Source: Rhizodiscina lignyota
Lineage: Eukaryota > Ascomycota > Dothideomycetes > Aulographales > Rhizodiscinaceae
Reading direction: 5' to 3'
Length of the DNA: 64,000 bases
Assembly: GCA_010015805.1 (NCBI GenBank)
Contig: ML978129.1
Location: forward strand, 558,001-622,000
Positions within the stretch are counted from its first letter, which is position 1; each line of letters starts with the position of its first letter. Below are positions 1 to 14,105 of the stretch, piece by piece. The notes under the pieces were generated by a model. The model saw only the letters and a program-made list of their open reading frames with translations. It did no database searches and was not told the DNA's origin. The position numbers and the translations under genes were made by a program.

Positions 1-3000
1 CAGTCTTCCTCCGCGTGCCCTCGACCACGCCCCGACCGCGTAGCTGCCCTCGGTCCTCGAGGCCCAAAAATGCCGACATCTGCGAATGAGAGTGCTCTAT
101 ATAATAATTGCCTTCCCTCACGCCCTGGCTTGCTCAAGAATGGCCGCACTGCACGCAAAAACGGGCGACGACCACGCCGTCTCCACCCCGACTGATCGCC
201 GCGTCGACTGCGAGCCGACTCGTGTGTGCCCTTTATTAGACACGCCGCGCCGTACCTGACAGACGCTCCCTGGCCAGCCCTGGATAAACCTGGCCCGCTC
301 TCACCCACTTGCACGTGCTTCGCCGGACGGGATGACAACGCACCTTAAGTGCGCGGCGACAACATTCACTGGCTCCCACGACGTCACCGCGCCGCATCGA
401 GATCATTGCGATACATTGGTTACTATTCTTCCGCCGTCGCCCTGCGGGATATTCTGGCTGGTCAGCAGAGGACTCCTTAGACCTTAGGAATCGTTGGGCG
501 GGCAGGCTGGGTTGGAGGCGGAGGCGGAGCTGGGCGGGATTCAGGGAGGAGCGCTAAGGGCTTGGAGAAACACGCACCGCCTGCGTAGGGAAACAATGCG
601 CGCCCGCCGTGTGCTCCTGTCGAAGTGCCCTATCACCGCCGCCAGTAGTCGAGCACCGCCATTCCATTGTTGACGGATCGTTTCATCTCGTGCCCACGTG
701 GTTTGAAATCCGGATACTCGCTAGCACCGTTACCGTTGGGCCGGTCGTCTGTTCCTTATTTTGGGAGGTGATCTTGTGCCGTATTCCGCAATATCCTCAC
801 CACATTGCTGCCATCAGCTGCAGTCCCAAATGTGCAAGACACTGCACGCCTGATGCTGAAGCGTGCATATCTGCAGCAGGGCTTAATCTCGTGTTATTCG
901 CAATCTACACGTTGACGGGATTAGATCCTTTGCAGCTGCAATGTTTCCCTTCTATTTCGTGACACGAACTCGGCCCCCAACGACTGCTTCGCGTTCATTC
1001 CTACCTGCGTTCAATACACATCCAAGTCGATTGCTGTCTAATGTTTCTTTCTTGTCACAAATCTCGTAATTTCTCGCTGTGGCTGTCGTGACATTTCAGC
1101 CTCATCTACGTCAATGGTGAAGCCCCCAGCTATTGCGGTTTACTCGCCTATCGTCGAATTTCTATTTCCGGTTGTCGATTGCATTCACCATTGGTTGAAC
1201 TAAACACTAATCACAACTATGCAATGTACATACTGCGACCGTTCGCACACGAGATTATTATTCACTGATACTGGTGTTCAATTGACTTGCGCGGCCTGGT
1301 TAATGATCGGTGTTTCTTTGACCGACCGTCATCATTTCCTTAATTCTACAATTGCTGTCGCATTCTACGCGTTCAGACTTGGGGGTAGCTCCTATCGGTC
1401 GAAAGATAGACGAATATGACAGCTTTTGTGTTGTTCTACAATGCCAATCGGCGAGATGTGTGGAAATTTGTCAAAGCCCTGCATCCTTCGTCATCATGTC
1501 CACGTACGAGTCTGATAAGGCTCGTAAGCCAAGCAACGTCAACTTCTCCACACAACATGCAACACTAAATGGAATTTCTTAATTCCCCGTGGAGAGATTG
1601 TCAGGAGATCTCCACGAAGCTTGCGACCTCGCTCAAATTCCTCAAAATAGCTGCTCTTGCTCCATTGGCCGTCAAACGAGTACACTGGTTTCGAAATGTC
1701 CCATGAAATATTTCTGCCAAAATTCCGGATACCCGCCCGGTTATGCAGCCTCCCATCGCCAGCGAAGCTCTGCTCCGGGAAGAGGCGATTCTCCGCGACT
1801 CCCGCTGCAGGTCATAGTCAAAGTCCGCAAGTGAGACCAAAGTCCGTAGAACGGAGGAAACTTTAACCTCATGCCCTGCTCAGTAACCGCCATGGTATCC
1901 CCTCACCACTCGATCGTTCTATAGTTATCCAGAAGGCCTCTGCTCGTGTTTACAAGAACCAGGAATGCGCATGCATGCGTGAAGCTCAAGACCATGTACC
2001 TGGGTACATGCAGCATCGCATTTCTCGCCTTGGCGGGGACCATGTACATACAGTACCATGGCGCGATGCTGCGTTGCGCAATGGGCCCAGCAGGCAGCTT
2101 GCATCGATCTTGTCCTCCTCTTCACGTTGTCGATCTCGCGCAGGGAGCCGTAGGGCTGGTTGACGGACCCTTCGCTCTGAGACATGTATAGCAGCCGCCT
2201 CCTACTGATTTGAAGGCTCACGTCCACGAGCAGTAGCTTGTTCGGTACGTCTTCTACAAACTCGCGTTATCTCTTGGGTCTCTTTACGATGATGGGGAAT
2301 CAATACGCTTCACGACTCAACGCCTAACTGGTTCTGATTGACTGCACCGATTGTTCAAATCATCTGCAGTCGTCCAGGATCGTCCCGCAATGCGACATCG
2401 CAGTTGTTCGTGCCTTCTGGAGCTTCTTGTGCGCCATCCATAGAGGTTAGCTGGGGCGATTAGTCCCGGCCGCCTCCCTCTGCCATCTCCCCTGCCGCAT
2501 CGCCGCTGAACACTGTCCCGTGTTTCTGGGCTGGTAATGGAACCACGTGCAAAGGCCTTGCCAATTATCGTATCGAGCAGCAGTGGGGACAAAAACACGC
2601 CGAAGATGCAAAAGGTGTGGTCCAGAACCTTCCTTCGTGATCGTCATCGGTGAAAACGAAGCCCCGAAACTCAAATCCGGAGAATATCGAGCCGCTAAGG
2701 AAACGTGATTTTTCACGTGAAAAAAAAAGGCGTGACGGAACAAACGAAGCGATAGGGCGGGCGAGGGAGAATAATGGAGCGCATTATTGAACGGACAAAG
2801 TTCGCTTTAGGACACTCTATCAGATCTTGGCGCATATGAGATACAGATCAGGCTTGACTAAGCGAATGTACGGGCGCATGTACCTTCAAGTGGCGCCGCC
2901 ACTGCATTTATTGACGCGATTCTTCTGTATCGTGATTCTTGCCCCTGGTGCAAACCCGTGCCAGACCAGACTGCAACGTCTATAGCGCTCTCTCTCCTTT

Positions 3001-6000
3001 CGAGCGTGACTAGCCGCTCCGGCTTGGCTTGCATTAGAGCCATCTCAGTGCACACTTCTCAGCCCAGCTGCCCCGCCAAGTACAAGCGAAATTGTGCAGA
3101 AGATAGCGCGTGCTCGAGAAGAGAGTCGGAGATGATAATCGTCAGCAAAAGGTGGCGATGCCTATCGCGGCGTTGAACAGATTGTCAGAGTCTAGAGGGG
3201 GAAAGGGGGCGGACAGCGATATGCACCGTGTCCGCGTTTTTCTGACTCTGTGGGATAGGGGGGCGTCTCGAGTGAGTGCCTATCAAACAACGAGATGTTT
3301 TCGATTCTGCGGGTTTGAAGGAGAGTTCCTGCAGCAAGCGTTCTCCGTTCCCGCAGATGATCGACGGCGGCTGGTCGAGACGAACGGAACTACGAGCGCA
3401 ACGCCGTCAATCTCCCGCCGCCAGCCTACCTACTTTGGGTTTCGTAGTTGTGTAGCGAACAGCAGCGATTCGTTCCAATTGCTCCGGAGGGGCTCTCTCA
3501 GAGGGACCTAGCAAAACGTTCCGTCTCCAAACGGGGAGTTATTAAGCTGAATGCACTGTTCCTTTGGCTGCGGCGTGGCTGCATGTCGACATACCGGCTG
3601 CCTCTTTCGTCTTCACGTGTACGCATGAGGCAAGTCGCGAGGGTGGAGGTGACCATTCAGGAGAGCTGCGAGAGGGAAAAGGAGATGTGGGTATCGTATC
3701 AGCTCAGCTTCTCGCCATACCGCCACTACGCTTCTCGACAGTCTGGACGAATTTAGACTTGAACATCGCGGAGAACTGCACTCAATTTTGCCCAGTGAGA
3801 AGCCCTTGTCCCATCACGATGTCGTTGCGGCGTCTGCCCAAGATGGATGGCGTCCCAAGCAACGTGAGAATTTGAACGGTTCCAAAGCGTAGTAGTGGGT
3901 AGAGGTATTCGGCCTAGTACGGCACGTTGCTGCCGTTCCAGCGGTGCGATGGTCGCCATATACGGTTGGGGGGATGGGGGCATCACGGCCAGTATTGGAA
4001 GACTTCTGGGCTGGCTGGACGTCAACACGACCCTCCGGTGAATTCGAATGTGCGTGCGGTGTTTCAGCGTCGTGGGAAATATGGCGTGTTCTTCTTAAGT
4101 TACTATCGAATTCGCCTATATCTCGTTCCACCGGCGATTTTGCCTAGAACGCCATCTGCAGGTAAAATATTCTAGATGTAGACTGTAACAAATGAGTCGA
4201 GTGATTTCAAAACAAACAGAAAAGCTCATCTGTAACGGTACCGTGACTAAGTATATCGTAGAGCTGCTGTGAACTGGTCTGTACGCGTCGTTAGATCGGT
4301 AAGAAGGATATCGAGATGGCTTTGTGAGACCATGGAGTCTTCCGTGCCATTATGCCGGTTATTGAAAGTACCACAGGTTCCACACGCAGAAATGGACGAG
4401 AAACGGATGTTGAGTGATGTTGTCATTACTTCCGGCAAGACAAGTGCTCGACAATTGGCAAGCAAGTCTCGAAAATGGTGGGCACGAATGTACATGTATA
4501 CACCTGTAGTACCAATAAGATGCGGTGTCCGCGAAAATGAGCAGTTAAGATGGCAATTGAGTCACTTGACAGCTTATCGTTTGCAAGAACCCGCAATTAT
4601 CTCTCCGCATTCCCTGGCCACGGATCTGGGACGGGTGACAATGTGAACACGTTGGCTGTCCGCCTCGTCGCACAACACCAGTCCCCAAGATCTCGTCCTG
4701 CAGCATCTCGTCCACATTCATCGGGAGCGCACATCGACATGTCGCACAAGGCCGGAACGATCGTAAGCCGCGGCTAATCATTTCCCACGAATAGGAGTGT
4801 CGTTGACGCCGTTGACGACATGCAATTCCCAATCAGAAACGAAGATGCACAATCCTTACTGAAGGACGAAAGGAGAAAGAGACATGTTAACGTCATGAAA
4901 GTCCCTTTACGCTACGTTGCGCAACAATAATGCGACAAACAACTTACATGAGTCTATAACCAATATGCCTGATTGCCTGCAATGTGTCTCATCTAGTGAA
5001 TAAACATTGGAGCCGCAGCATCTGTACCGGCGGAAGAAAAATCTGTCGGATTCCTCGTGTTGCAAGCGAGTGCTGGTAGCTCTGTACCACAGCATTATTC
5101 TGAATTTTGAGAAGGGATGCGATCATCGCAGCCCCGACATAAGGATGGAAAACCTTGACAGAGCTGAACAGGTATGAAATAGACGAGCGTGCAAATAGTC
5201 AAAACGGCTATTTTCAGGACCTCTACTTGCCTATCATTTGAAAGGGAATGCCTACATTTGAAGAAAGTGTGGCGATGCTACATGCATTAATACGGCACAC
5301 AGCATCTATGATAGCCCGCAGTCATCAACGACATGATGCATCTGCAGCGTCTGAGGTCTTCGGGGCAGAATAATAATCATAGATATCAGACCCATCACGC
5401 TGACGATGTAAACATGCTTAAGATGATAGTGTGACTGGATACCGTATGCGGACTATTGCGGAAAGTACGGAGCATGCGGCCAGTGCTAGATCAAAGTACA
5501 ACTTAATCAGGGGCACTATGATTTGAAGTAAGAAATACGGAGAGGGCGAAGATCTTTGTGATGGGAAGGAGTATGACGACTCCGGGGGCCATAGTGAGAT
5601 CATAAGCCAACCCAGGAAATTTCAAGGGTAGACACATACAGAGCAAGTGATCGCTTGTTATCAGTGAGTGGGGGCGTGAAGCAGGATAGGAGTTCGCGAG
5701 ATCAGAAACGTTCGACGTTAGGATACGTAAGAATACTACTGCGCACGGAATAGCAAGGACCAGATGGAGATACATGAAGTCTGACTTGAAAAGGGGGTGA
5801 CGCGCACCCATGGTTGAGAATATTTTCATTAAGTGAAAGAAGTAAGGCGTTAGGGACATAATGTGACATTATAGAAATAGATTAGCAAATAGAGGAATAG
5901 CCTAAACCGTTATCATTGTAAATGCCACACAGACCTCTGACATGTAAGGCAGGTACAGACGTACGTACAGTTGGGTTGCAGTCACTGTGTCACGAGAGCG

Positions 6001-9000
6001 CCACGTGCAATTAAAGTGCCGTCTGATATCAGCAGCCCTCAGAACTCTGTTTAGAGGGTCGCCAGCAAGGTTTGCACAGCTGCCCATCTCAAACAAGCTT
6101 AAAAGCGATCGGAATCCAATTGGGGAAATGGTAGTGTTCGCGCGACATGTTGACGTAGGCAGTGACAGATACTTCTCGGAAAAGCTTGAGTGATATTGGA
6201 GGACGTATCGGAAAGGCCGGAGTGAGAATATGATGGGACGATCCGGGCCGGTGCAAACGCTCCCGAGCAGTCATTATCTGACAAAGCGGCGAGTGCATTG
6301 CTCGCCGAGGTGCCACTCTCGGATGGGGTAACTCGGTGAGGAATCGGTTAACACTTTGAGCAGAAATCGCATACGAGCAGGACGAAAGGGATCAGGCAAT
6401 CTGCAGCCTTAGAAAAGGGGTCTCTCTCGCTTGCGGACAGTGTCTGGATTTGGTTGTGATTCTCTCCTTCCAAGGGCACCCAACGGCGCTACGATTGAAT
6501 TTGTCTCGGGGCATTGGCCACGTCAGGCCGCACCCCAGCTAGCACCTATGAAAAGGGCATGGAGCGCGCCGAATTGGGTCGTGCTCCGGACTCGATACCC
6601 ACAAGTCGCAATTTGAAAATGATGCGATCTGCAGGAAGGTGATTAAGCATAATGGTGTGCGCTGCGCTTTGCGGTTATGCTAGCGAGCCATCGACGTGGG
6701 GAAGCAAGTCGCGAGTATTACCGCTCATAGGGCAGTGAATATGCGACCTCGTCTGTTAGATAATGGCGAGGCAGCGATCTTGACATCATCAAAATGAGGA
6801 ATTGACCCTCGAAAAGAGTCTCTCCTGCGGGCAACGGCGGCCGCTAGCAAGTAAGCATCTGGGGGAGAACTGTGTCGGAATCGAGCCGTGAGCCGCAGCA
6901 TCCTATTTGTTGCATGTCAGCCCTACCGCCAAAAGAGTTTGAGATGGAAGTCGGCGTTGAGAGAAGATTCTCGCCGACCTGTGCATGTGCAGATCACTCA
7001 GAACCTTCCATATCCCGGCTACTTCTCCCGCCAATGCTCCCCGCCATGGCTAAGCCTATCAATGCATGCGCAGCAGCGTAAGGCCGCAGGTAAGCCGTAA
7101 ACATCCAATTGCTGCAGGGACATCTTATCGCCATCCTCGAGGGTCTGAAGCAGCAAGAGGAGCAGTAGCGGCGGAGAGTGATGTACATACCTACGTGAGT
7201 CGTGTGGGAAGGGTGGAAGCGACGTTGATTTACAACTCGACGTCGCGATTCTCCGCCGTGAAGAACGTGGCTGCCGTTGAGAATGCGGAGACCCGAGCAA
7301 GCCAACCGGCTCGAAGCCTCAAAAGTTGGATAGGGCGCGCTCGCTCCGCTGCAGCGCCGGAGATTGGCTGTGGAAGACAAAGTACTTAGAGCAGAGAGCC
7401 CTCAGCATGTCTGCGTTGTCAAGAATTCGCCAATCACTCCCACCGCCCGCCCAAGGAAATGTACAAGGAACAATCGATATTCCCACCGGCAGCTGGAAGG
7501 CATGCATAATCGTGGAAGGGTGCTTCCACATCCGGGATTTGCTCCACGTACACCCAACGATCGTTGACGAGACAAGAATGCGAACCTCGTCTTATCTGCT
7601 TACCATTGTAACCCGGAACGGAGGCTGAACCCATGGAAATGTCAGTGTCATTGATGTTGCTTCGGCGCATCACCTTCCTTGATGCTTCCTCGCGGGAACG
7701 GGTCAGTGTGAGCAGGTCAGCACTTAAAATATTCTTCCGCTTTCGCATTTCGCAGAGCCTCAACTGTCGCGATGCGAGTCCCACAGTCCCCGGCTATTTC
7801 GAGTTGAGTGTTGAAGGGCTAGCGAAACTCAAGGGGCTAGATCGACACTGAGGCTGGCCAATTCCAACACTCGACCCTTGCCGACAGCAAATACGATCCG
7901 TCCGCTGCGGCTAGGAGCCGCGGGAGGCTTCTGTAGCGATGGACTTTTCAGTTGAACGTTCGACCGGCGTTCACCGACAATGGCATGCAGGACACCCATG
8001 GCTGGCGCGACTGTTTTCAGCACGTTTCGCTCCAGCATCAAATCGGCACCATGTCTGGCCCGGCTGCCTCCACGATTCAGGAGGAGATTGAGAACTACTT
8101 CAGGCCTGAAGCGAGATTGAGCGTTGGAGATCACGGATTCGAGGTGCGCGCTAACTACACGAGCAGCCCATTGCACGATTGTTTTAGCAACTGGCACCCA
8201 CGCAACGGCTTGCATGTAGGTTCGCGCGCGGCAACCAATCCGGTGACATTGCGAGCCGAGAAATTGATATGATGTGAATTTCAATTTTTGAGTTGCTAGG
8301 GCGAGGTTTCACGCCATCGAGAGTGGAAAGATGGACGTCAGACGGAGAAGTGTGGGGACAAGACGGAAGGGAGTGGATCGAAGACGGAATTACATGCGAA
8401 GTTGTATGATTGTGATTATGATTTTCCGCACCGCGTCGAGCTCGTGTTGTGAAGACAAAGCTTGTGCGCGCCAAGCGCCAAGCGTGGTGATGTGTGGCTC
8501 ACTTGGGCCGCCCCGCGCAGGCCCCTTTTGCTGTGGCTTGTGCCCAGAGGCGAGCAGGCCGCGCTACCGTGATCCGCGCCGGGTTGTTGCCGTTTTCGTG
8601 CTCAGCGCTGCCGTTCGGGCGTAGCGCGGTGGATCTGGCAGGCGAGCGTTGGCCTGCCATTGTCCCATTTGCAATTTTCACCAGGCGTGCTGTGCGGAGC
8701 GCAGACGATCGTCGGAGCCGGTGTGCTTCTCAAATCGCAACGCACCTCGCTGCCCACTTCGTGCGGGCACTTCAGCTGCGACGAGTGTCGCCAGCTGTCT
8801 TAGTCCTCATGTCGCATCCATTGCGATGTGCAGAGCGGATTACCGGCGGCAAGCAAGTGCAACGGGCGTCGTTCCCGGGCGCGATATTAAGCCATGCAAG
8901 AATTGGTAATGGCTGCAAGCGCACCACGAGCCTGAATCCTGGAGGAAGAGCGCGAGGAAGATTTGAGGCGATGTGGAGAGGCCACACTCGATCGTCGAAA

Positions 9001-10974
9001 CGTGCAGCCACACCGTATTACCGCCGCGCGGTGTAATGAAAGATACAATACGCTTTCAAAACATGCGCCGCACGCGTGGCGGTAACGAACGACGAGTCGG
9101 GGAATTTCAGAGGCTCGCGTCTGCCCTGCCCGCTTCGAACGGGAACTTTAGGCAAAGTGATACAAAAATAGGGGCATGGCTTGTTCAACCGCATGCGCCG
9201 CGAAGGAAGCCTTCCCGCTTGCGGCGTAGTTTACGATGCTCCTCCAGACTTGGCTTCTGGCTATCGAGCCCACTACGCCAGTGTGCCTTGCCCGGTGCTG
9301 AATCGTCTCCCTGATTCATCTGCCCGTCTGCTGAAGCGAGATCGCGAATGCCATGCCTTCTCGTCCCAATGCCATGTTTCACGTCCGACTGAAATATAAG
9401 TCGACACACCTCTCCAAGTGTATTTTCAGCGTGCGGAATCTGGCTGCATTTGGAGCATCCTCTGTTCCCTGCGCTGCCGTGGCTTTCCAGATTCCTCAGG
9501 GCAGCGGCCAGGACGAACCCTGGAGGAATAAGGATATTGTGGGCCCTGATCGGAGCAAGATCTCGTCTTGCTCCAGAAGCTTTTGATGCTTGCTTCCGCG
9601 CCGTCGAGCTCCCAGCGTGCGCGTACGCGCAGCGATGCCTTCGAGGCGTAACAATAATCGCACTTCAGTGAGCTGGCCGTAGCTGCCGTGAATCATGACG
9701 ATCCGTATCATCGACATCAGCGTCCGGCTGGGGGCCATGCGGTCCACGCTCCGAGTAGTCGCGGATGTGCGAGTGTAGTGTGCATTCAACGCGGCTATCA
9801 GGCGAGACGGCAGACGTCTACGGCCACAATCCGTCAAGCGTGGATCTTCGTGCTTTCCAAGTGCTGGCCTGGCGCAGCCCTGACGAGCTGTCGTCAAGAA
9901 TTCCAGCAAGCCGCAGCGCTTTAGCTGGGCGGCGCCGCTGAGAGTCAAGGCGTTGATAGGTGCCCGGCACGCTGGAATTCTCGCATCGAGCCCTGTCGAA
10001 AATGGACAAACCCTGATCGCTGCCGCTCTTCCAAATTAAGGTGGTACGGCCAGCACCCCTCCTGCTCCTGATGCTTCCCTTGATGGGCAGTGGCAGGCTT
10101 TGCGCTGGCACAGGCATGGCATAGTCCGAGCCTTCGACTCAAATGGCTCTCGCACAACAAGCTCGATTGGATTGCGCTGCCCATTGTGCCGATTCCCTTC
10201 CTGCCCCTCCATGCAGCTTGTCGCTGGCGGCTTGATCTTGCTTCCGCCGGCCGAGTTGGGCGTGAGGCGCGAGTAAGGAGAGCACTGAGAGGCGGCCGTG
10301 TGGCTAGCGGGTGGTGGATCCATATGGAGCGTTGATTACCGCCAGTAAACTAAATTGTCTTGTGCACGGCTGCCGAATACGTTATCGTCGAGCTTGACCG
10401 CAAATGTACGGGGCCGGCGCCCATCACAAGCCAGAGTTTTGTACACAGACCTCTCCCCCATTATGATGCCTGCCTCTCCCTGGCGAGGGCGACCCGGCAA
10501 GCAAGCGGCAGACTTGCATAATCAACAGTCGTCAAAGACGTGACATGCATCCTTGGGGGCTCGTCTTTGTTACATGTGCAAAAGGAGTCTAAGGAGTACA
10601 TGTCTAGTAAGTTAAAACAAGCACCTCCACCTCCTTCGAGCACACGCCCGCAGCTGAGCCTGAATCCAAAACCAAGCCTCAGCCTGTGTCCTGTTTTTTC
10701 TCTCACGCACCAGAATAATAATACTCCTATCGTCTCTGGCACCTTCTCGCGTGGGGAAAAAATAGCTTCCTGCTAACTCTAATACCTTGTCTGTCGTTGA
10801 CCTGTACCAAACCCCATATATCGGACATACCCCAACGCTCGCTGGATCGCTACTACCTACCTTGTCGCCTGTTCATACACAAAGCTGCCCGGTCCACTTG
10901 TTCACACTGCTCTGGGACCATCCTTCATTGAAACGGTCTTTTCCTTCTTACCTTTCAGCTAATATTCCGCGACC
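1..10974. other. Long stretch with no convincing gene, left of CMR1
   Basis: About 11 kb on both strands holds only short open frames (longest 180 codons at 8494-9036). None shows a recognisable domain, a spliceable partner or a biased composition that I would trust. The stretch from roughly 4.2 to 6.2 kb looks more AT-rich than its flanks. The last 200 bases before CMR1 are pyrimidine-rich, as expected for a fungal promoter and leader. The only clear small structure is a palindrome at 1993-2010. No terminal repeats, transposase or reverse transcriptase motifs were seen. It may be the regulatory region of CMR1, a site of non-coding RNAs, or heavily decayed repeat DNA; the sequence alone does not decide. 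Confidence 0.6.
1993..2010. repeat. Perfect 8-2-8 palindrome in the left gene-free stretch
   Basis: CATGTACC and GGTACATG are separated by the two bases TG, giving a perfect inverted repeat. It could be a dimeric protein-binding site or chance. No known operator is matched. Confidence 0.4.
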
Positions 10975-13900
10975 ATGGTGTTCTGCACCTACTGTGGCCA
11001 GTCCTTCACCAGGGACGAGCACCTGGAGAGACACATCCTTACTCGTAAGTCTTCTCTACCTCTGTCAACAGAGTCTGTTTTCCAATTCAGCCCTACGAGT
11101 GATCGGTGGTAAGGCCAAAACGGCTTTTGCAGCTGATCAATCGTCCCCCTCGGATTCGGCAGTCAATCATGTAGCGTAACGTTCGCTAACGCATCCGGTC
11201 CCAGACACCAATGTGAAGCCGTTCAAATGCTTCACCTGCCACATGTCATTCGCTCGACGGTAAGCAACCTGCTCAAGTCGTTCCTGCTGTATGACATTGA
11301 GACTGATGACTCAATTAGCGACTTGCTGCAGCGACATTACACAGTCCACGGTCGAGATAGCAACAATCAGGAGGGGCTGCCACCAAACAATGGCATGATC
11401 CCGAAGTCTGCCGGTCGAACCCCAATTGCATGCAGCAATTGTGCGAAGACGAAGACCAAGTGTGACAAGAAGTTTCCTTGCAGCCGCTGTGCCGGCCGAA
11501 ATCTGCGCTGCACCCTTCGACCGACGCGACGACAATCAAAGCAGCAAAATCGCGCGCCAGTAAACGGAGAGGGCAACGGTACAAGCTCTTCCGACCACAC
11601 CGCAAATCCATCTCCCAATGGCTCAAATGGGAATTCTCCACAACCACAGCCTCAGCCTGCACCCGAATACCAGGCAGCGAATCGACCAAGCCCCGATGCG
11701 AAGCCCCTCGTGGATGGCCCGTTCTTCGATCAAAGTCCTCCCATGCCAACAGCTCCAATAGTTCCAACCATTCTCTCACCGCTTCAGACCCCTAATGGAT
11801 TCGTGAATCAGACACCGCTATCGGGATACGACGACTTTATGCGCACAACAAGGGACGAGGAGGCGAGCCCGAGGTTCATGATGGAATGGACACAAATGCA
11901 GATGCCACATCAGTTCGATCCCATGGCCGGCAGACCAGATCTCATGATGGCTCCGCCGATGAGCATGGACGGCGGTGCCATGGATGGGATGTTGCCCATC
12001 ATTTCGGAAATGCCAGTCAGCATGCCTCCCGTACACACCCCCATTGCCACTCCAAGATTGGAAGGAAGCCTTTCCGACCTCGAAATTGGAAGCTCCGCGG
12101 CCATGTTCTACCCTCCCACGCGCCACACCTCCGTTAGCGAATCATCCTCATCTGATCTTGCTGCTGTCGTCGCCGCACAGGATGGGTGGAATTGCTTCCG
12201 CTGCACTCCTTCGATACCATCTAGCTCTTGCCCGAAGACGGCCAAATTAAACCTCGAAAAGCTCGAGCAGACTCTGCGTAACCACGAAGCGTGGAGCAAG
12301 TGGCGGCCATCATGGGACGAGGCAGATTTCGCTGTTGGCGAACATCTTGCTGTCATGTCCCTCCAGGAGAGCACCCGTGACAAACTCCTCGCCATCACAC
12401 AGTCCTTCCTTCACAAGGCGCTCGACATCCACAGAGAAGGCAGCTACTCTCCCCGTGGCGAATCTCCATGCTCTATAACCTCATCCAACTTTATCCTTCT
12501 GCCGCCTACAAGGGTTTTGGAAGCCTTCTTGACATCGTATGCGAACAGCTTTGAACGCTACTTTCCCATGACCGCCAGGGGAGTCGTTGATGCCAATGAG
12601 CTGATGATGCACTCCTACAACGACAAGGCTGCCAGTCTACTTGTCCTGATGATGATCGCTCAGGGCGCTATGGTGCTTCCTTCGGTTGAGGCGCGTTGGT
12701 TGACTGGTGGGTTGACCGAGGCTTGCCGTATCTCCCTTTTCGACCTGATCGAGAAGAACATCATCATGGCTGGCGATTTGACCGTTCTCCACTCTGCCCT
12801 ACTCTTCACTGTCCAAGCGGCATGGAGTGGCGATAAGTGGCAGATGGATATCGCCATGGGTCAGCGTGGCATGTACATTGCCATGCTACGACACCACGGC
12901 ATGCTCGAGCCTCGCCATGCGCTCACACCGCCTACTCATCAACACGGTACGCCAGATGGCTTGTGGAGTGACTGGATTCAGCAAGAAGCGAAGTCGAGGT
13001 AAGAGAAAAAGAAAATGCCGACCCCACTCACGTGATATGCTAATTTAGCCCTTACAGGCTAATCTACTCCTGGGCAATGGTGGATCAGGACATGGCCATG
13101 TTCCATGATGCTACACCTCTCTTTTCAGTCACTGAATTTGGTGCGCCTATGCCAGATGCCGATAGGCTCTGGAACGCGAAGAGTGCGGCCGAGTGGTCGG
13201 CAGTCTTCAACGAAGTGCACCAGTTCTCCGGCGGCTACAACTCTGTCGGCTCTGGAGCTCGTCCGCTCTCTCTGCGTGACTTGTTCCGTCATTTCTTGGC
13301 CGATGAGGTTCTGTCACAGGGTATCGAATTGACACCGATGCATTTGAGGTTGCTCCTGCACCCTCTGCAATCGATGGTCAACCAGTACTGCCAGCTTCTC
13401 AGCTGTTTCCCTCCTGAACATGCGGGTTCTCCAACCCGGCCCAAGACAGTCACTGCTGCATCTACGCGTGTACGACTCGAAGAAGTCCAGTCGCTGTTGC
13501 AGCGCTGGTACGACCTTGCAGACCGTTACATGAAAGTGCAGCCAATGTGCGCAATGATGCAAGCCAACCTGGTCATGTTTCATCTCATCTCTCTCAATGC
13601 CGTCACCAACTTCCCAGAGATTGAGAAGCTGGCGCGCAGAGAGAATTTCGATGGCACATATCATCAAATGATCTGGATTCACAAGCGCTGCATCTCGGAC
13701 GTAGAGGAAGCCATCTTCCACTGCGGCCAAGTGCTTCGCTTGATTCGCTCCATGCCGAGGGGCATTCGTCCGCCTTGGTGGGCAGGCGCCATCTATCGTG
13801 CGTCCCTGATCCTCTGGACGGACAGCCTCACACACAACGAATCCATCACTCCTTCATCTGGCCTCTTCCCCGTCGCCGGTCCTACTTTTGCAGTGGATGC

Positions 13901-14105
13901 TCTGCCTGCCGAGCATCCACTCGTCGTTCGCTACCTCACGAAGCGTGAAGGTGTACCAACCTTGACCAAACGGGACGGCTCCCAGATTCCGCTGGACCAC
14001 GCGTTCACGGTGTTGTCGCACTGCATCGACGTCATAGACGAAGGTGTGTCGACTCGTTTCTCCGATGGCATCAGGTCTAAACTCCAGAGACTGGCCAGAG
14101 GGTGA
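10975..14105 (+). CDS. CMR1: CMR1/Pig1-type melanin regulator, dual C2H2 and Zn2Cys6 transcription factor
   Basis: Nuclear transcription factor expected to activate DHN-melanin genes. Exons are 10975-11044, 11205-11259, 11319-12998 and 13058-14105, giving 950 residues. Two tandem C2H2 fingers lie at the N-terminus (C4, C7, H20, H24 and C32, C35, H48, H52). They are followed by a fungal binuclear cluster with C80, C83, C90, C96, C99, C106. A Ser/Pro/Gln-rich linker (about 110-300) leads to a long helical C-terminal region of the fungal_trans type; the third intron falls just before the segment LIYSWAMVDQD. The first intron interrupts finger 1 between its two zinc-binding histidines, and the second interrupts finger 2. 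The combination of two C2H2 fingers with one Zn2Cys6 cluster is characteristic of Colletotrichum Cmr1 and Magnaporthe Pig1. A reductase of the same pathway lies 2.75 kb downstream on the same strand, which supports the call. Confidence 0.9.

Noticed and set aside
7829-8284. 151-codon minus-strand open frame
   Set aside because: No domain, no splice partner, and overlapping plus-strand frame of similar quality.
8494-9036. 180-codon plus-strand open frame in the left gene-free stretch
   Set aside because: Arg/Ala/Ser-rich translation without any motif, overlapping other frames; typical of chance frames in GC-rich DNA.
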